From an uncultured Clostridia bacterium (GTDB lineage Bacteria > Bacillota > Clostridia > Oscillospirales > Ruminococcaceae), in the NCBI GenBank assembly GCA_947385505.1, contig CANDLP010000148.1, positions 1 to 6,245 on the forward strand: a DNA stretch of 6,245 nucleotides, read 5' to 3'. Under the pieces are notes generated by a model that worked only from the letters and a program-made list of their open reading frames with translations, did no database searches and was not told the origin of the DNA. Numbering within the stretch: the first letter of the stretch is position 1; every line of letters starts with the position of its first letter. The position numbers were made by a program, and so were the translations under genes. Shown here piece by piece: positions 5,855 to 6,245 of this stretch.

Positions 5855-5896
5855 GCGGCGATACAGCAAATATCTTTTTCAATTCTTTTCATACGG

Positions 5897-5911
5897 TTTT
5901 GGCGCTTTTGT
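5897..5911. repeat. 15-bp direct repeat, copy 2 (TTTTGGCGCTTTTGT)
   Basis: This copy is an exact match, same orientation, to 56-70. It lies about 43 bp upstream of the purB -35 box. Its core TTTTGGCGCTTTT is nearly self-complementary, as expected of a dimeric binding site. Confidence 0.5.
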
Positions 5912-5912
5912 A

Positions 5913-5935
5913 ATATGAACAAAAAATATTCATAT
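5913..5935. repeat. AT-rich inverted repeat upstream of purB
   Basis: ATATGAA (5913-5919) and TTCATAT (5929-5935) are perfect 7-bp arms around a 9-bp A-rich centre. It lies directly beside the 15-bp repeat, upstream of the purB promoter. It could be a regulator site or chance in AT-rich DNA. Confidence 0.3.
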
Positions 5936-6245
5936 CGCAAGAACAATTAAGATATGTTTTTGATTGCATGCCAATAATCGATTATAAGCCGATTTTGCCG
6001 CTATAATAATATCATCTCCCCATAAAATTAAAGTATATATTGCTTTTTTTTGGAAAAAATGCTAAAATAAATACAGCTTATAATTACTCCCGTGTAAAAT
6101 CCAAATAAAAGAAAATAAAATTTAAAATAAACAGGGCGTATCTGAAAACAAAGCAATTTTGTACAATTTCGCTAAACGCGTGACTATTTCAAGGAAAAAA
6201 GCGCAGGAATACTAAAGTATTCCGAGCATTTTTGACGCAGAAAGC
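5936..6245. other. Non-coding region upstream of purB with possible mobile-element edge
   Basis: No convincing gene, tRNA or riboswitch is seen in these 310 bases. 5974-5985 is a 12-bp perfect palindrome (ATAATCGATTAT). Up to about 6130 the DNA is very A-rich on the plus strand. From about 6132 (CAGGGCGTATCTGAAAAC) the composition becomes more balanced. A hairpin GGAATAC-TAAA-GTATTCC lies at 6206-6223, followed by GAGCATTTTT. The abrupt change and GGGCGTATCTGAAAA start would fit the end of an insertion sequence continuing past the right edge, but no transposase frame is visible here, so this is only a suggestion. Confidence 0.35.

Noticed and set aside
5767..5860. Purine riboswitch or PurR box before purB
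   Set aside because: The predicted leader is only about 50 nt with no three-way-junction sequence, and no CCGAAC-type box is present.
5767..5946. 60-codon N-terminal extension of purB
   Set aside because: The frame is open, but the strong AGGAGG precedes the ATG at 5766, family similarity begins there, and the extension spans the predicted promoter and dyad.

Overview
The window looks like chromosomal DNA from a low- to mid-GC Gram-positive anaerobe of the class Clostridia, most likely close to the Oscillospirales/Ruminococcaceae. The grounds are an NrdR of the Firmicutes type, separate secD and secF genes with a clostridial-style SecD insertion, a PurB of the long animal-like form common in Clostridia, strong AGGAGG-type ribosome binding sites, and sigma-A promoters with 17-bp spacers. 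The lineage is an inference. All five recognisable genes lie on the minus strand, so transcription runs from right to left.

From right to left: 5947-6245 is AT-rich non-coding DNA whose last ~110 bp may be the edge of a mobile element. purB (adenylosuccinate lyase, 4327-5766) follows, behind a good promoter built into a 29-bp dyad. A 373-bp intergenic region (3954-4326) holds a second near-consensus promoter and then a 179-bp element made almost wholly of head-to-tail perfect palindromes, enclosed by a 13-bp imperfect terminal inverted repeat. Next come secD (TTG start, 2556-3953) and secF (1619-2563), overlapping by 8 nt. A hairpin 7 nt after secF probably ends or attenuates that transcript. 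It is followed by a sugar-phosphate-isomerase-like TIM-barrel gene (767-1543), then nrdR (210-686) with its own promoter. At the left edge a perfect TTGACA-17-TATAAT promoter points out of the window toward an unseen gene.

The genes are housekeeping functions without an obvious common pathway: purine nucleotide synthesis (PurB), proton-driven late steps of Sec export (SecDF) and control of ribonucleotide reductase (NrdR). PurB and NrdR both touch nucleotide supply, but separate promoters argue against one operon. The TIM-barrel protein has no assignable substrate.

The most unusual item is the palindrome cluster at 4001-4179. It lies between the inferred secDF transcription start (~4222) and the secD start codon, so it would form a highly structured leader. 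It may be a MITE/REP-like dispersed element, a structured RNA, or both. Other points worth checking are an exact 15-bp repeat shared by the two outermost intergenic regions, a dyad covering the purB promoter, and an Asn in place of the usual Asp in the SecF proton-path motif.
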